Assembly (NCBI RefSeq): GCF_003573695.1
Contig: NC_039365.1
Coordinates: 79,127,082-79,191,081, forward strand
Direction of reading: 5' to 3'
Source: Papaver somniferum
Taxonomy: Eukaryota > Streptophyta > Magnoliopsida > Ranunculales > Papaveraceae
Length of the DNA: 64,000 nucleotides
Shown: one piece after another, positions 13,166 through 24,923 of the stretch
Numbering within the stretch: the first letter of the stretch is position 1
How the letters are laid out: every line of letters starts with the position of its first letter
Position numbers and translations under genes: made by a program
Notes under the pieces: model-generated
The model's input: only the letters and a program-made list of their open reading frames with translations
Database searches by the model: none
Told to the model about the DNA's origin: nothing

Positions 13166-13989
13166 TGTAGATGGGGAAAAACGATTTGCTGGTTTTTACG
13201 GAATTGAGGAGATGATCGTGTGGAGACTCCTTGAACCGAGCAAATGTTCAACCTCACACAGATGCACTGCAATAAGGGAGTGCTTTAAGTTCAAGAGATC
13301 AAAATGTAGGACTCTAGCCTAAACCAAGACAATGGTCGTTCAGAGTCAATTCGGTCATAAGAGAGGATGGGCAGATCTGTAGGAGGGAAGCTGAGAAATG
13401 TGTGAGATCAATGGTGATCGAGATTATAGGTGTGTTGTGTATTCTGCGTAAGAGAGTTCTGAATGATTGAGTTTACTCAGTTGAGAGTGATTGCTCAGAC
13501 GATGAGTTCGTGTAGACGAAAGATTGTCCGTGTGAACTTGTCTAGAAATTCTTGTCTAGACGAATGTCCTTTTCAATCATGATTCAGAGGCCTTTTATAT
13601 TGCTGAATTGAAAACATCATGATCCCATGAAGTGTGACAGTTGCTGGAGTCGAAGAGTGGGGAAGTGAAAATCGTGTTGAAACTAGTTGCTCATCGTGCA
13701 GAGACTTGGTTAACTTTCCACCCACTACTTTTCTAACTCCTCCAACTGATTGCACGACTTGCCCACATTCTCATCGTGTGTATGAACACACGTGCCGTAG
13801 ACCTCCAGACCAAAATCCTAGTTAATATCCCCCCATCTGACATGATTGACATCTCGTGATTGTGGAGTCAGCTGCTGACTTTATGGGACGATGAGTCCTT
13901 GTGTTGCTGAGTTGAACGTGACTTTACAAATGTTCTGAGACTCATGAATTGAACACGTCTGTTGAGATAGAGGTATAATTATGTTGGTT

Positions 13990-14410
13990 GTTAAGGTCAA
14001 CAAATATTGCTCGTATGAGCAAATGTTGCTCGTTTGATAAATTATTGAATGTTGATAATCAATATCCATGGACTGAACAAATATTGAATATTGATAGTTG
14101 AATCATATTCATGGACTGAGCAAATATTTAATATTGATAGTTGAACCAATATTCATGGACTGAGCAAATATTGAATATTGATAGTTGAACCAATATTCAT
14201 GGACTGAGCAAATATTGCTCGTCTAAGCAAATGTTGCTCATTTGATGGTTTATTGAATATTGATAGTTGAACCCATATTCATCAGTGCGAACAAATATTG
14301 TTCATATGAGAAAATATTGCTCATTCGATGAATTGTTGAATATTAATAATTGAACCAATATTCCTTAGTCTGAGCAAATATTGCTCGTCTGAGCAAATGT
14401 TGTTCATTTG
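13990..14410 (+). repeat. 44-bp minisatellite in D LTR
   Basis: It is an AT-rich array whose unit begins ATGGACTGAGCAAATATTG and ends AACCAATATTC, mixed with shorter GAGCAAATATTGCTC palindromic pieces. The left LTR has about two more full units than the right LTR (33345-33670). Confidence 0.8.
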
Positions 14411-14860
14411 ATGAAGTATTGGTAGCATGACCAAATAAATATTAAATTAAAATACTGGCGACCAAACCAAATATAATTAATTAGAGTGCTGATCATGGGA
14501 TCAACATAAAATGTAGTGTTTGAATCTGGAATTATGAACCTTGAACTCAAAACCCTAATTTTGATCAATTGCTGAATTGATGATTAATTGATGATCTATT
14601 GAAAATCATTTATGAAATGAAGGAGGGACCAGCTACATGGGATGATGAATCGACTATGTAGCGCCCAGATGCTGAGGTGAGAAAAATATTAAAGTCTCTT
14701 GAAGACCAGTTGGTGAAAGGATGATTAAATGCTGCTTTAATCATTTGTTGCTGAAAAAATAATGCTTATTTCAGTATTAGGTGTTAAAACCTAACTATGA
14801 AGAGATGAAATACCGACCAAGGAATCATGAAACCGGCCTTGGTTGGTCATGGGATCGTCT

Positions 14861-15094
14861 TGTAGTGTATCTAGTACAACTACAAGATGAATTTTGGATA
14901 ACAATGGTAGCAAGCTACCTTCTCTCTGATGAACAGAGCCTAAACTTCAATTGAAGTCAAATTTGGTTTTCATTACATAATTCAGGAGAGAAGAATGATT
15001 GGCCTTTAATACACCCAACTCAACTTAGTTACACCCACTCACTAGTTACTCAGAATTACAAGGTATGTGGAATGAATACCCTGTGAACATGACA
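14861..15094 (-). mobile_element. Chromovirus 3' LTR
   Basis: It is 234 bp, reading on the - strand from TGTCATGTTCACAGGG to TAGATACACTACA. It matches the 5' LTR at 24289-24606 except for an 84-bp block present only there. The polypurine tract AAATGGGAGGGGCAG lies just upstream on the - strand (15095-15109). Confidence 0.9.
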
Positions 15095-15107
15095 CTGCCC
15101 CTCCCAT

Positions 15108-17707
15108 TTAGAAATCCTTGTCCTCAAGGATGAAATCTGGAAATTGAGCTTTGATGTGAGCATCATCATCCCATGTTGAATCAGCTGGGTCTGCACTGCA
15201 CCACTGTACTAAGACTTGGGGAATCTGAGAAGATCCTATGACAGTAATTCTAGTATCTATAACAGCTACAGGTTCAATCACAAACTGGCCTGCATGGTCC
15301 ACCAAAGGTAACTGAGGTGAAGTAGTTGACTGCAATCCTATTTTCTTCTTCAGCTGTGAAACATGAAAGACTGGGTGTATCCTAGACCCCACAGGAAGTT
15401 GCAGCTTATAAGCAGCCTCCCCAATTCTTTGTAAAACTTCAAAAGGGCCAAAGTATTTGGAAGATAACTTGAAATTCTTTCTTATAGCCACTGAAGTTTG
15501 CCTGTAAGGCTGAAGTTTCAAGTACACTAGATCACCAACTGCAAATGTCCTGTCAGATCTCTTCTGACCTGCAAGGAATTTCATCCTGCTCTGTGCTTTT
15601 GAGAGTTCTTCTTTAAGTAATTGCAGCATAAAATCCCTCTCCTGTAAGTAATTGTCTACAGTGGAAACCGATGTAGAAGTATGAATAGGGAAGATCAAAT
15701 GAGGTGGAGCATACCCATATAAGGCTTGAAAAGGAGACATCTTCAAGCTAGAATGATAGTTGGTGTTAAACCACCATTCAGATAAGGCTAACCACTGGAC
15801 CCATTGTTTAGGGTGAGAGCTTGTCATGCACCTTAAGTATTGTTCAACACAAGCATTGGTTCTTTCAGTCTGACCATCAATTTGTGGATGGTAAGCAGAA
15901 CTGAGTTTCAAGGTGGTACCTAAAGTCTTGAATAGTGCCTGCCAGAAATTGCTGATGAAGATTTTGTCCATGTCACTTACAATGGAGCTAGGAAGGCCAT
16001 GGAGCTTAAATACATGTGCAAGGAACTCTTTAGCAACTGTAACAGCAGTGAAGGGATGGCCAAGAGGAATAAAGTGACTATCCTTAGTCAGTCTATCCAC
16101 AACCACTAAGATAACATTCTTCTTAAAAGACATTGGGAGCCCTTCTATAAAATCAAGAGAAATGTGTTGCCATGCAATGTCAGGTATAGGGAGGGGTTGA
16201 AGTAGACCAACTGGAAGTGAGTTTTCTCCCTTATTGCATTGGCACACATCACAAGTGGTGACAAGCTGAATGATATGAGTCTTCATATTTGGACAAAAGA
16301 AGGATTTTCTAGCCCTGTGGTAAGTACCATTGATTCCAGAGTGGCCTCCTACAGCAGAGGCATGTAAGGAATGTAATATAGAAGATCTGAGTTCAGTACC
16401 TGAGCCAATATATAGTCTCCCATTGAAACTTAAGAGGCCATGTGCATAAGAATAATTGATCTGGTTAGGAGTGACAGTGAGTTGAGTAATAAGTTTTTGT
16501 GTTGTTGGGTTTGACTCATAGCTGGCATGAATGTATTGAATCCATTGTGGTTGAGATAAAGACAGTGCTGAGGAAGAGGCAGTTGGTAGTCTTGATAATG
16601 CATCAGCAGCCTTATTATCTAACCATTTTTTGTACTTGATAACATAGTCAAAACCCATCAATTTGACCAGCCATTTTTGTTGTAAAGCAGTAGACAATTT
16701 CTGATCCAGTAAATACTTCAAACTTTGATGGTCTGTATGTATGATAAACTGTTGGTTGCTTAAATAGTGTTTCCACTTTTGAAAAGCCATAACAATGGTC
16801 AAAAATTCTTTCCCATAGGTAGATAAGGCCAGTTCCTTAGGACCCAATGGCTTGTTGAGGAATGCAATGGGTTTACTATTCTGCATAAGTACCCTTGAAC
16901 ATGCATCAGTTTCTAGAGTAAAGAGCTGAGAAAAATCAGGTAAGGCCAAAACTGGTGCAGATGTCATGGCCTGCTTGATGGTGGAGAAGGCAAGAGTGGC
17001 ATCATCATTCCAAGAAAAAGAGTCCTTTTTGAGCATATCAGTCAGTGTCTTGAAGATGTTGCCATAATCCTTAATAAATTTTCTGTAGTAACCGGTAAGC
17101 CCCAAGAATCCTCTGAGTTGCTTCAGTGTCTGAGGTTGTAGCCAATTAACCATTGCAGCAACCTTGTCAGGGTCAGCAGCAACACTATTGGCAGTAATGA
17201 TATGACCAGGGTATTTTAGTTGTGGCTGAGCAAAGTCACATTTCGACAGCTTTGCGAATAAAGAATGCTTCCTTAACAAGGATAAAGTAAGTTGATGGTG
17301 TTCTATGTGTGCTGTAATGGATGGACTGTAGACTAAGATGTCGTCGAAAAACACAAGGAAAAACTTACGGAGATATGGCTGAAACACCTCATTCATGAGT
17401 GCTTGAAAGGTTGCAGGGGAGCTAGTAAGCCCAAATAGCATAATTCTGAACTCGTAATGGACTTGATGAGTGCGAAAAGCAGTCTTGTGAATGTCAGGTG
17501 CATAAACCCGGATTCGGTAATACCCAGAACGAAGATTAATCTTGGAAAATACCACAGAACCATTCAACTCATCCAACAATTCTTCAATAAGAGGAATAGG
17601 AAATTTATCCTTGACCGTAATATCATTAAGCTTTCAATAATCTAAACAAAAACGCCAAGTACCATCCTTATTCTTGACTAAGAGAATAGGAGCAGCAAAT
17701 GGGCTAT
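15108..17707 (-). CDS. pol: Chromovirus pol: RT-RNase H-integrase-chromodomain, 5'-truncated
   Basis: This polyprotein copies element RNA into DNA and inserts it into chromatin. The frame is open for 823 codons from 17579 down to the stop at 15108; the Met at 17579 is internal, not a true start. RT: the FFDD catalytic motif at residues 77-80. RNase H: Asp225, Glu258, Asp283 and Asp326; about five or six residues usually between ETDAC and VLMQ are missing. Integrase: His406, His413, Cys443, Cys446 zinc finger, then Asp476, Asp536, Glu572 (DD35E), followed by a GPF module at 711-713. Chromodomain-like end at about 768-822, with WD and FPDF-LEDK. Upstream codons to 17707 continue the RT (SPFAAPILLVKNKDG) but contain a TGA at 17634-17636 where Arg is expected. 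The frame then meets inserted element X'. It is probably inactive. Confidence 0.93.
17634..17636 (-). other. In-frame TGA in RT (CGA to TGA)
   Basis: The context is LDY-stop-KLND, where other chromoviruses have LDYRxLN. A single CGA to TGA transition explains it, the change expected from deamination of a methylated CpG. Confidence 0.8.
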
Positions 17708-18813
17708 TGGTAGGTTTTTAAGAAAGCCTACAACTACACCTGCAAGTATACAGGGTCGAATGTAGCTAGTGATGGGAAGAAAGGGAAAGTCCTCAGGGAC
17801 TTGGAGGGTGCAAATGTTGTTTCTACTTTTCTAGTGACAGTGGGAATGAATTTTGTGTTGTGCTGAAACACAACTGAGTTGTTTTGGTATGTGACTGAAA
17901 TAGTGACAGAAAGTAAAAGTAACAGTGGCAGGGTACTAAGGCTTCAAATCCACCATTTTACCTATGCTAAGGCAATCTCAGTTCAATACTGCTCTTGTCC
18001 CTTGTTAGTTATCAGTCAGCTTCTAGGCTTTCTGACTAACTAGATGGCAGTGGAGGTTCTATGCCTGCTGCTCATCAAAGGGTTGGGTTAGAAAGGAGGC
18101 TAAAGGCACTAAGATAATTCTAAACCTTGTGATAGTTGGGGCTCTCACACTGCAACTACCCGCATAGAAGCCACTTAGGTGTTTTAACAACCTAAAGGAT
18201 GTTCTTTGATTAAGATTATCCTAAACATTTCAGCACAACAAGCACAATATCTAGCTTGGATTGAATTAGCAGAAGCATCATGATTTCATCTCCCCCTTAG
18301 CAATTAAACTAGAACATGATGAATTGAACAACTGAAATTTAAAATGAACTGATATTGAAAACAAAATTAACAGTTGAGGTCATGGCTATTCCAGGCCTCT
18401 TGGTGGTGCTCTGGATAGTCCAGGCATGCCCATTACAACATACCAAAGCATCTATTTATACTCAATTACACTTTACAAGCAAAACCCCCAAAACAGTAAA
18501 TTAGGGTTTCTGAAAATTGAAATTCAGTTTACCTAATCTTTGATAATGGCTTCTGTACGTCGACCCATTCTTCTTCTGACTCTCCTGATGCTACCCATGC
18601 CTCCAATTTGTGTTATTTCTCAACCTAATTTACCAAACTCACACGCCTAGGGTTTCTGAGAAGAGGCGAGTGAATTAGGTGAATTAGGTCTCTGAAATTA
18701 GAAGGGAATAGGTGATGGATGATGGGGTGATGGGGTTGTTGGTGATTTGAGAGCTCGGTGGTGGTTGAGGCGGCAGGAAGTTGGTGGCGGAGCAGGTGGT
18801 GAAGGTGAGGCTG

Positions 18814-20765
18814 TGATGAGTGCCAAATATTGTATATATTTATCCCTTTTTGTTGGCATTTTAACTCATCTTTTGTGCATTAATTCTACATTTTATCCCA
18901 TATTCTGTATTTTCATTGTTTTCAAGAATAAATATTTTTTCTTACTTAATTTTGCATTTTTAGGTAATAAATAAAGTCTGGATAACTTGCGGAGCGGAAA
19001 AGAGTTGAAGAGTAGTGAAAAGCCGGAAGAAATTACGCAAGGAAGCCGCAAAGAATGGTGCGCACAAGTCCAAAAAGCTAGGAATGGGATCAAGAAGGAA
19101 GAATTGTTCTTGAAGAAGATATGGGCTTGGCATACCCAAGGCCCAAAACCCTTACCCAAACCCATTTTCTATATCCATACCCGCCTCCATTCTCAACCGT
19201 TAGATCGGGTCCATCTCATCATCCAATGGTCGATCCTTCGTAGAGCATCAAAATCTGAAGTCTCTGCAAAACACCATAGTGCCTAAATTCCAAGCCTTCA
19301 GATTAGATTGTAGTTGAATCCAACGATCGCTTCTTTGCCTGCGCATCAAACCTCGATACTTCCGCTTAACACTACAACACCTAACCCCATCTAGAGCCGT
19401 TAACTTCGTTGTATTTTACATCATACGGTCGCTACAAGCTGCTTCTTCCTTAGCCGTCCGATCCACCTACCATCTCCACATCCCATGGCCTAGCTTCGAA
19501 GATCATCCAACTTGATATCCCCGATCAACACTCTAACACCAAACCCTATACTACCCAACCAAACAGACCTTCTCCCAAAACCATCGACTTCACCTCCCCC
19601 ATCCCTCTCTGCAACTTCACCACCTTCTTCACCTGCCGCACCACCACCACCACCAGCTCAATACGAGCTCTCAAATCACTCAACAACCCTATCCCACATC
19701 ATTACTTCCCCTTTCACCAACTCTATGTCCTCCTAATCACTCAATTTCACGCCTCTCCCATGTCAGGAACCCTAGAGGTGAAATTGACAAATTAGGTGAA
19801 ATAGAGTTGCAATTGGAGGCGTGGATAACATCAGGAGAGCAATTAGAGGCGTGGGTCGAAGTCAGAAGCAATCATCAGTGATTAGGTAAAACTAATTCCA
19901 ATTTTTCACCAAACCCTAATTTACTGTTTTGGGGGTTTTTCTTTTAAAGTGTAATTGGGTATAAATATGGGTTGTGGGTGTTGTTGTAAAACTTATGCTG
20001 GGTTAGCCAGCTTCACTTTTGTAGAGAACTGGACTAGCCAGTTTCTCATTTGTTTCATGTTTACACTGTTGGTTCATATGTTTATCATGTTTTTGTATTT
20101 GCTCACCATATGTGTGTTGTTTGAATTACCTTGTATGATATTTATTATTGTTTACAAGATTAGCATGAGCTAAGTTGCATTGCTGAGGCTCAGATGATGC
20201 TTTAGTGCACTGTTAGGTAGTGGAATGCTAGGTTAGAGCCTTAGTGCACTGAATTGATTGAGCAATGGGAGAAATTAGTGCTCATAGCAAGCTGATTCTC
20301 TTTCCATTCCATTTGTATGCTTAAGATCCTAATTTCAACCTGGAATTGCATTGCTTGGATAGGTCACAAGGGTGGATTCAATTGCCTTAGTAACTTCTCA
20401 CATTGCTTCCTGATCAGTTTATTTCCTTCACTGTTTTTTGCACTTCATATCTTGCTGTTTATTTCTTGTATTTTGAAGCTTGTTGTGCACTGAAATCAGT
20501 GCACTGCCTTCCCTGCCCTTGGCTCATAGCCTTGGTTCCTTGTTGTTTTACCATCTCTGTTTCACTGTCACTGCAACCTTGTGACCTTGCATTTAGTTTT
20601 GCATCAATTATCAGCATAGTGAAACTTCAACTATACACCCCAAGTCCCTGTGGAGATGACCTGTTCTTGCACATACACACTACAATGACAACTGTGCACT
20701 TGCAGTTTAACATGTAGGCCTTCTTATCCTCTGTCTTATTTTCTTACTCCTTTAAATGCCTACCA
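18814..20765 (+). mobile_element. Solo LTR X
   Basis: It is 1952 bp, from TGATGAGTGCC to GCCTACCA. The exact TSD GGCTG occurs at 18809-18813 and 20766-20770. It has a TATA-like GTATAAATATGG near 19960 and a CCCTGTGGAGATGACC block near the 3' end, typical of Athila/Tat-like LTR ends. It is the same family as the X' LTR it interrupts but in opposite orientation. Small ORFs within it (18987-19286, 20403-20717) have no recognisable domain and are not called as genes. Confidence 0.88.
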
Positions 20766-21469
20766 GGCTGTTGCAGACGGAGTGGAGAAGATGGAGGTGG
20801 AGTCGATGGAATTAGGGATAGGGGTGTGTTTAGTTTTGGGTTATAAACCTAGATGCTAGGGTGCTGAGTGGGTTTAGCAATTGTTGATGAACAGCGAGGA
20901 TGAGACGTTGGATGCGAAGATGATTGATCGATCTTACGGCGAGATGGAAGGAAGCGGGAAGCGACCGTTGGATGCCCGATACAACGAAACTGACGGCTCA
21001 AGATGGAGTTAGGTGCTGTAGTGTTTGACAGGAGCTTCAGACTTCGATGCACGACGATGAAGCGACCGTAGGATGCTGAGATGATCCAATCTGACGGCTA
21101 GAAAGGGAAACGGGTATGGATATAGGAATTGGATTTGGGTGAGGGTTTTGGGCCTTGGGTATGCCAAGACCATATATTCTTTAAGAATAATTCTTCCTCT
21201 TCAAGCCCACTTCTACTTTATCCGGCTCTTGAAAACATCATTCTTCGTTGCCTTCCTGCGGGAGTCTTGACCGTTTCTTTGCTCTTTTCGCTCAACAATT
21301 CATCCAAGCTTTATTTAGTACCTAAAAATACAAAATTAATTAATAAAAATATTTATTCTTGAAAACAATGAAAATACAGAATATGGGATAAAATGTAGAA
21401 TTAATGCACAAAAGATGAGTTAAATGCCAAGAAAAATATATAGAAATATGCACTTTTTAGCACTCATCA

Positions 21470-22545
21470 AATACCCCTAAACCTGAATTTTACTTGTCCT
21501 CAAGTAAAACAAAACTAAGGAAATCCTACCTATACCACTGTCGCTGGTCTCTCGAATGCATTTAGCGTATGCACTAAGCCTTTTAAACCACTAAGTGTCC
21601 CTAGTGGACGAGTGAAGTCTCGTGAAGGTTTGCTTAGAACGTACCTACAAAGTTCTAGGATAAAGTATAAGCTCATGTTCCATCAAATGTGACATGTGCA
21701 AGACAGTTTAAGCTCACAGCAAAATGGAGATGTCAATCTAGCTATCAAAGGCACAATCCTAGCACTGATAACAAATAAAGACATGTGATAAGAGTGTAAA
21801 GTGTATATACACATGTGTAAAGAAAGATCGGATGTTATGACTACTAATCACCAAGAGATAGTTTCTCAGACTAAGAACCAAGGTCGAAATCTAGCTAGCT
21901 GTCCGGACTTTACGAGAATTGTGAATGAGTTGGAGGTATTTCACAATTACTCGCGTTGTACATCAATGGCATACACCCTTCCTTGCTTATTACAAACAAC
22001 AAAAGATGACTCTTTACATGACTCTTATTTACATTGACTGCTCTCTTTTATTTTTGGAACAAGAGAGGATGGAATTGATAAATACTTGATTGATTTTTTC
22101 ATTCTTTTCATTTTTTTTTATTTTTTTTTTTACTTTTTTTTTTCTGAATATATACATCATTTTTTTTTTAACAAGCAATACTTTTGATACATATACAAAA
22201 GGAAACAAAAAAATTACATGACTCTTAGCAAGAGGTAGCCCTTTTTGATGCACCCAGTTAAATTCGATGGTTGTTTTCTTAATGTAACCTCCACCTTCTA
22301 TACCAACCAACCAAAGAACAAGCTAGTCAAGTTTCGTTCAGTATTCTAAAGTGATTGGCAACTAAAACTTCCGATAGAACACCTCAAGGATGAGGATATA
22401 CATGTATTGGTAGATCGTGCGCGTGCAAATTTCTTATCACTATGTGAATTGTGCTAGAATCAGGGTGCCTAAATATCTAGACTAAGACTCCTAAAAATTA
22501 CATATTTGCACAAGAGTCAACATTTCAAGGTAAATGAGCTCCATT
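21470..22545 (-). mobile_element. X' internal 3' fragment, non-coding
   Basis: Read on the - strand it ends CTTGAGGACAAG ... TTTAGGGGTATT just before the LTR, a layout common in plant gypsy elements. It holds a T-rich low-complexity patch on the + strand at 22080-22170. I see no coding domain. It ends at the junction with chromovirus protease near 22546. Confidence 0.6.
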
Positions 22546-22546
22546 T

Positions 22547-24254
22547 TTATGTTCCTAATAGTGTAGAAACTGCAGGTGGAGGTGGGAGTATAGGAGTTTT
22601 AGAAATAGAGAAAAACTGGCCAATTAGGGCTGGAGTATTACTCTTAATAAACTTCTTCAATGAAGAACCACTAATCATGCTTAGAGAATGTTTAGAAGTG
22701 ATACCCTGAAGTGTGATATGGCTGCCTTGATGTAGAAATAAAATGCTCAATTGACTGAAGTTGAATGTAACATCACCAAGTTGGCGCAACCAATCAGATC
22801 CTAAAACAATGTCACAACTGCCAAGAGGAAGAACTCGTAAATGTGCAGAAAATTGATGGCCTTGCATATACCAATGTAGGTTGTGGAAGATACCTTGACT
22901 GAGAGTGCTATCTCCATTAGCAACTGTGACAAGCATTTGTCCAGTTGGAGAAACATGTAGACCCAACTTTGAAGTTAAATTAGCATCAATGAAACTATGG
23001 GTGTTGCCTGTATCAATAAGGATAATGACATAGTTCTTATTAAGATGACCAGCAATTCTAATTGTGTCAGGGGAAACATTCCCTGTCAAGGCATGTAAAG
23101 AAATCTCGATGGAAGAATCAGGAGTTGAAGGAGAGTCTTCATAGACATCTTCATTTGATAATGATTCATGTCCTTCAAGGTCCTCATCAGCAATCAACAT
23201 AAACAATTGTTGAGTTTTACATCTATGCCCTTGTCTGTAAAACTCATCACAATTATAACAAAGCCATTTGTCTTTCCTAACCTGCATCTGTGCATGGGTG
23301 AGTCGTTTAAAAGGAGGGAAAGAGTTGTCTGAGGGATGTTTTAGTGGGTGTAGTAGGATGAGTCACAATAAGGGATGATGATGATGCAGTGTGCTTAGTA
23401 AATGTGGAGGATGGAGTGAAAAAAGGTTTGATAGTAGATCATGGGTGGGAAACAAAAAGTGGTGAGGGAGCAAATGGTTTAGAGAAGGATTTAGTTGATT
23501 TATGCTGGTGCTTCATAGAAGCTTGCTGCAATCTAGCCAAGTAAAAAGCTGTTGTAGTATTATCAGGTTTAAACATTTGCACCATAGTACGGATCTCCTG
23601 TTTTAACCCACTAATGAAACCCAAGGTATAAAAACTCTCAGGCAAAGAAGGATTGTTAGCAACCATGAAACTTTTATAATGTTCCCAAAGATCATAATAA
23701 TCCTCAACACTGGTGGTCTGGTAAAGTTTATTGAAGATACCTACATAATTGTCCTGAGCAATATCCTCAAATCGAATACATAAATCCTCAACAAAAGTAT
23801 CCCATGGAATGAAATCTTTACCCCGTTGGTAATTTAGAAACCACGGATCTACGGAAGAATCGAAGTGAATAGCAGCAATATCAACATGTTCATTATCAGG
23901 AATATTATGTAATTGGAAGTATCCTACACATTTGAGAGCCCAACCACGGGGGTTTGTACCATTGAATCGAGGAAAATCTACTTAAGGAGTACGAGAGAAC
24001 TTACGATATTCAGTATGAGAAAGATTGTGAACCAGCTTCTGAAAGCCTACAATTTAATTTTCCAGATTCGTTTGAGGAGTCTCAAATGCAGAAGGATCTG
24101 AAGGTGAATTCGAGTTCGGTGCAGCCTCAACTAACCCAATAATAATGTTCATCGTAGTACTCAAAGTCAGGATTTCAGATTTAATCTCAGTAATTGAATC
24201 GGTGTGTTGAGAAATGGTTGATGAAATTTCTTAAAGATTTTCTCTGGTGGCCAT
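22547..24254 (-). pseudogene. gag-PR: Chromovirus gag and aspartic protease, decayed
   Basis: Gag forms the particle and the protease cuts the polyprotein. The - strand ATG at 24254 follows the PBS, but the frame stops after seven codons. The gag domain is still legible (FPRFNGTNPRGW, FIPWDTFVEDLCIRF), with later stops. An open piece of 246 codons (23287-22547) holds a chromovirus-type knuckle (CYNCDEFYRQGHRC, residues 10-23) and the protease DTG triad at residues 92-94, followed by GSDWLRQLG, the conserved block before RT. The reading ends at the X' junction, so the link to RT is lost. Confidence 0.88.
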
Positions 24255-24270
24255 GGCTACAGGTTCCAGG

Positions 24271-24288
24271 ATGGAGTCTGATACCAAT
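24271..24288 (-). promoter_or_regulatory. Chromovirus primer-binding site
   Basis: Directly after the - strand 5' LTR comes ATTGGTATCAGACTCC. TGGTATCAGA complements the 3' end of initiator tRNA-Met, the usual primer in this group. Confidence 0.85.
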
Positions 24289-24606
24289 TGTAATGTATCT
24301 AGTACAACTACAAGATGAATTTTGGACAACAATAGTAGCAAGCTACATTCTCTCTGATGAACAGAGCCTAAACTTCAATTGAAGTCAAATTTGGTTTTCA
24401 TTACATAATTCAGGAGAGAAGAATGATTGGCCTTTAATAGACCAATCCTTAACAGTTACATCAACGTCTAGAATAGAATCATAACTCAGTGCTAAACTCG
24501 AGAAGGAACCCCTAGGATTAATACACCCAACTCAACTTAGTTACACCCACTCACTAGTTACTCAGAATTACAGGGTATGTGGAATGAATACCCTGTGAAC
24601 ATGACA
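24289..24606 (-). mobile_element. Chromovirus 5' LTR
   Basis: It is 318 bp, from TGTCATGTTCACAGGG (24606) to AGATACATTACA (24289). It carries an 84-bp block (24439-24522) absent from the 3' LTR; without it the two lengths agree exactly (234 bp). The block ends share TTAAT, a possible deletion microhomology. Confidence 0.92.
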
Positions 24607-24923
24607 CGTCTGTTGATCATTTTATGAAGTTCCAAGTTGTTTGGAAGAGTTTGGACCTAATACGTGCAATTGTGCAAATTAGGTCAAATCATGAAAAGTA
24701 TATGGGATCGGATCCTTGCAAGCGAAAAAGCCAACCTTGGTCGGTCAAGGTAACGTGCTCACGTCACCAAAGTGTCCGCGTCTTAGTCCTGAGAATTTTG
24801 ATATTTTCTGGTGTGCGTTTGAGCAACATTTTGAGAAAATATGAAGAAATCAGAGATTTTTGCTCAAACCATGAAAACTTCATGAGATGAAGGAAAATAA
24901 TAATAAAAAATGAAGGAATCATG

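Larger units (their letters stand above)
17708..22545 (-). mobile_element. Element X', truncated LTR element split by solo LTR X
   Basis: On the - strand a polypurine-like TTTAGGGGTATT precedes an LTR that starts TGATGAGTGC at 21469. The LTR runs to 20771, is interrupted by X, resumes at 18813 and ends CCTACCA at 17708 (about 1.8 kb in all). The left edge abuts chromovirus RT. The right side (21470-22545) is only the 3' end of the internal region, joined directly to chromovirus protease. The 5' LTR and coding part are missing and no TSD is visible. The LTR style (TGATGAGTGC start, CCCTG-type end) resembles Athila/Tat gypsy elements; this is an inference. Confidence 0.75.
14861..24606 (-). mobile_element. 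Ty3/gypsy chromovirus, complete but interrupted
   Basis: It has short LTRs (234 and 318 bp) with TG...CA ends and a PBS and PPT in the right places. It carries gag, protease, RT, RNase H, integrase and a chromodomain in chromovirus order. The TSD CGTCT occurs at 14856-14860 and 24607-24611. The sister D LTR has an uninterrupted GGATCGTCTGTTGATC at about 34098, the empty site. Element X' (17708-22545) sits between protease and RT, and about 75-100 codons there are missing. Confidence 0.93.

Noticed and set aside
13990..14410. Spaced repeats as a CRISPR array
   Set aside because: The spacers are not unique, the units are degenerate, and the setting is a plant LTR.
19512..19736. Pro/Ser-rich ORF of 74 codons
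   Set aside because: It is a C-rich low-complexity patch inside solo LTR X with no sign of a gene.
20403..20717. Plus-strand ORF of 104 Cys/Phe/Leu-rich codons in solo LTR X
   Set aside because: It lies in the LTR 3' part, has no domain, and the X' copy does not keep the frame.
22080..22170. Long T runs as a possible poly(A) tail of a retroposed gene
   Set aside because: No adjoining gene or target duplication; it reads as low-complexity DNA within the X' internal fragment.
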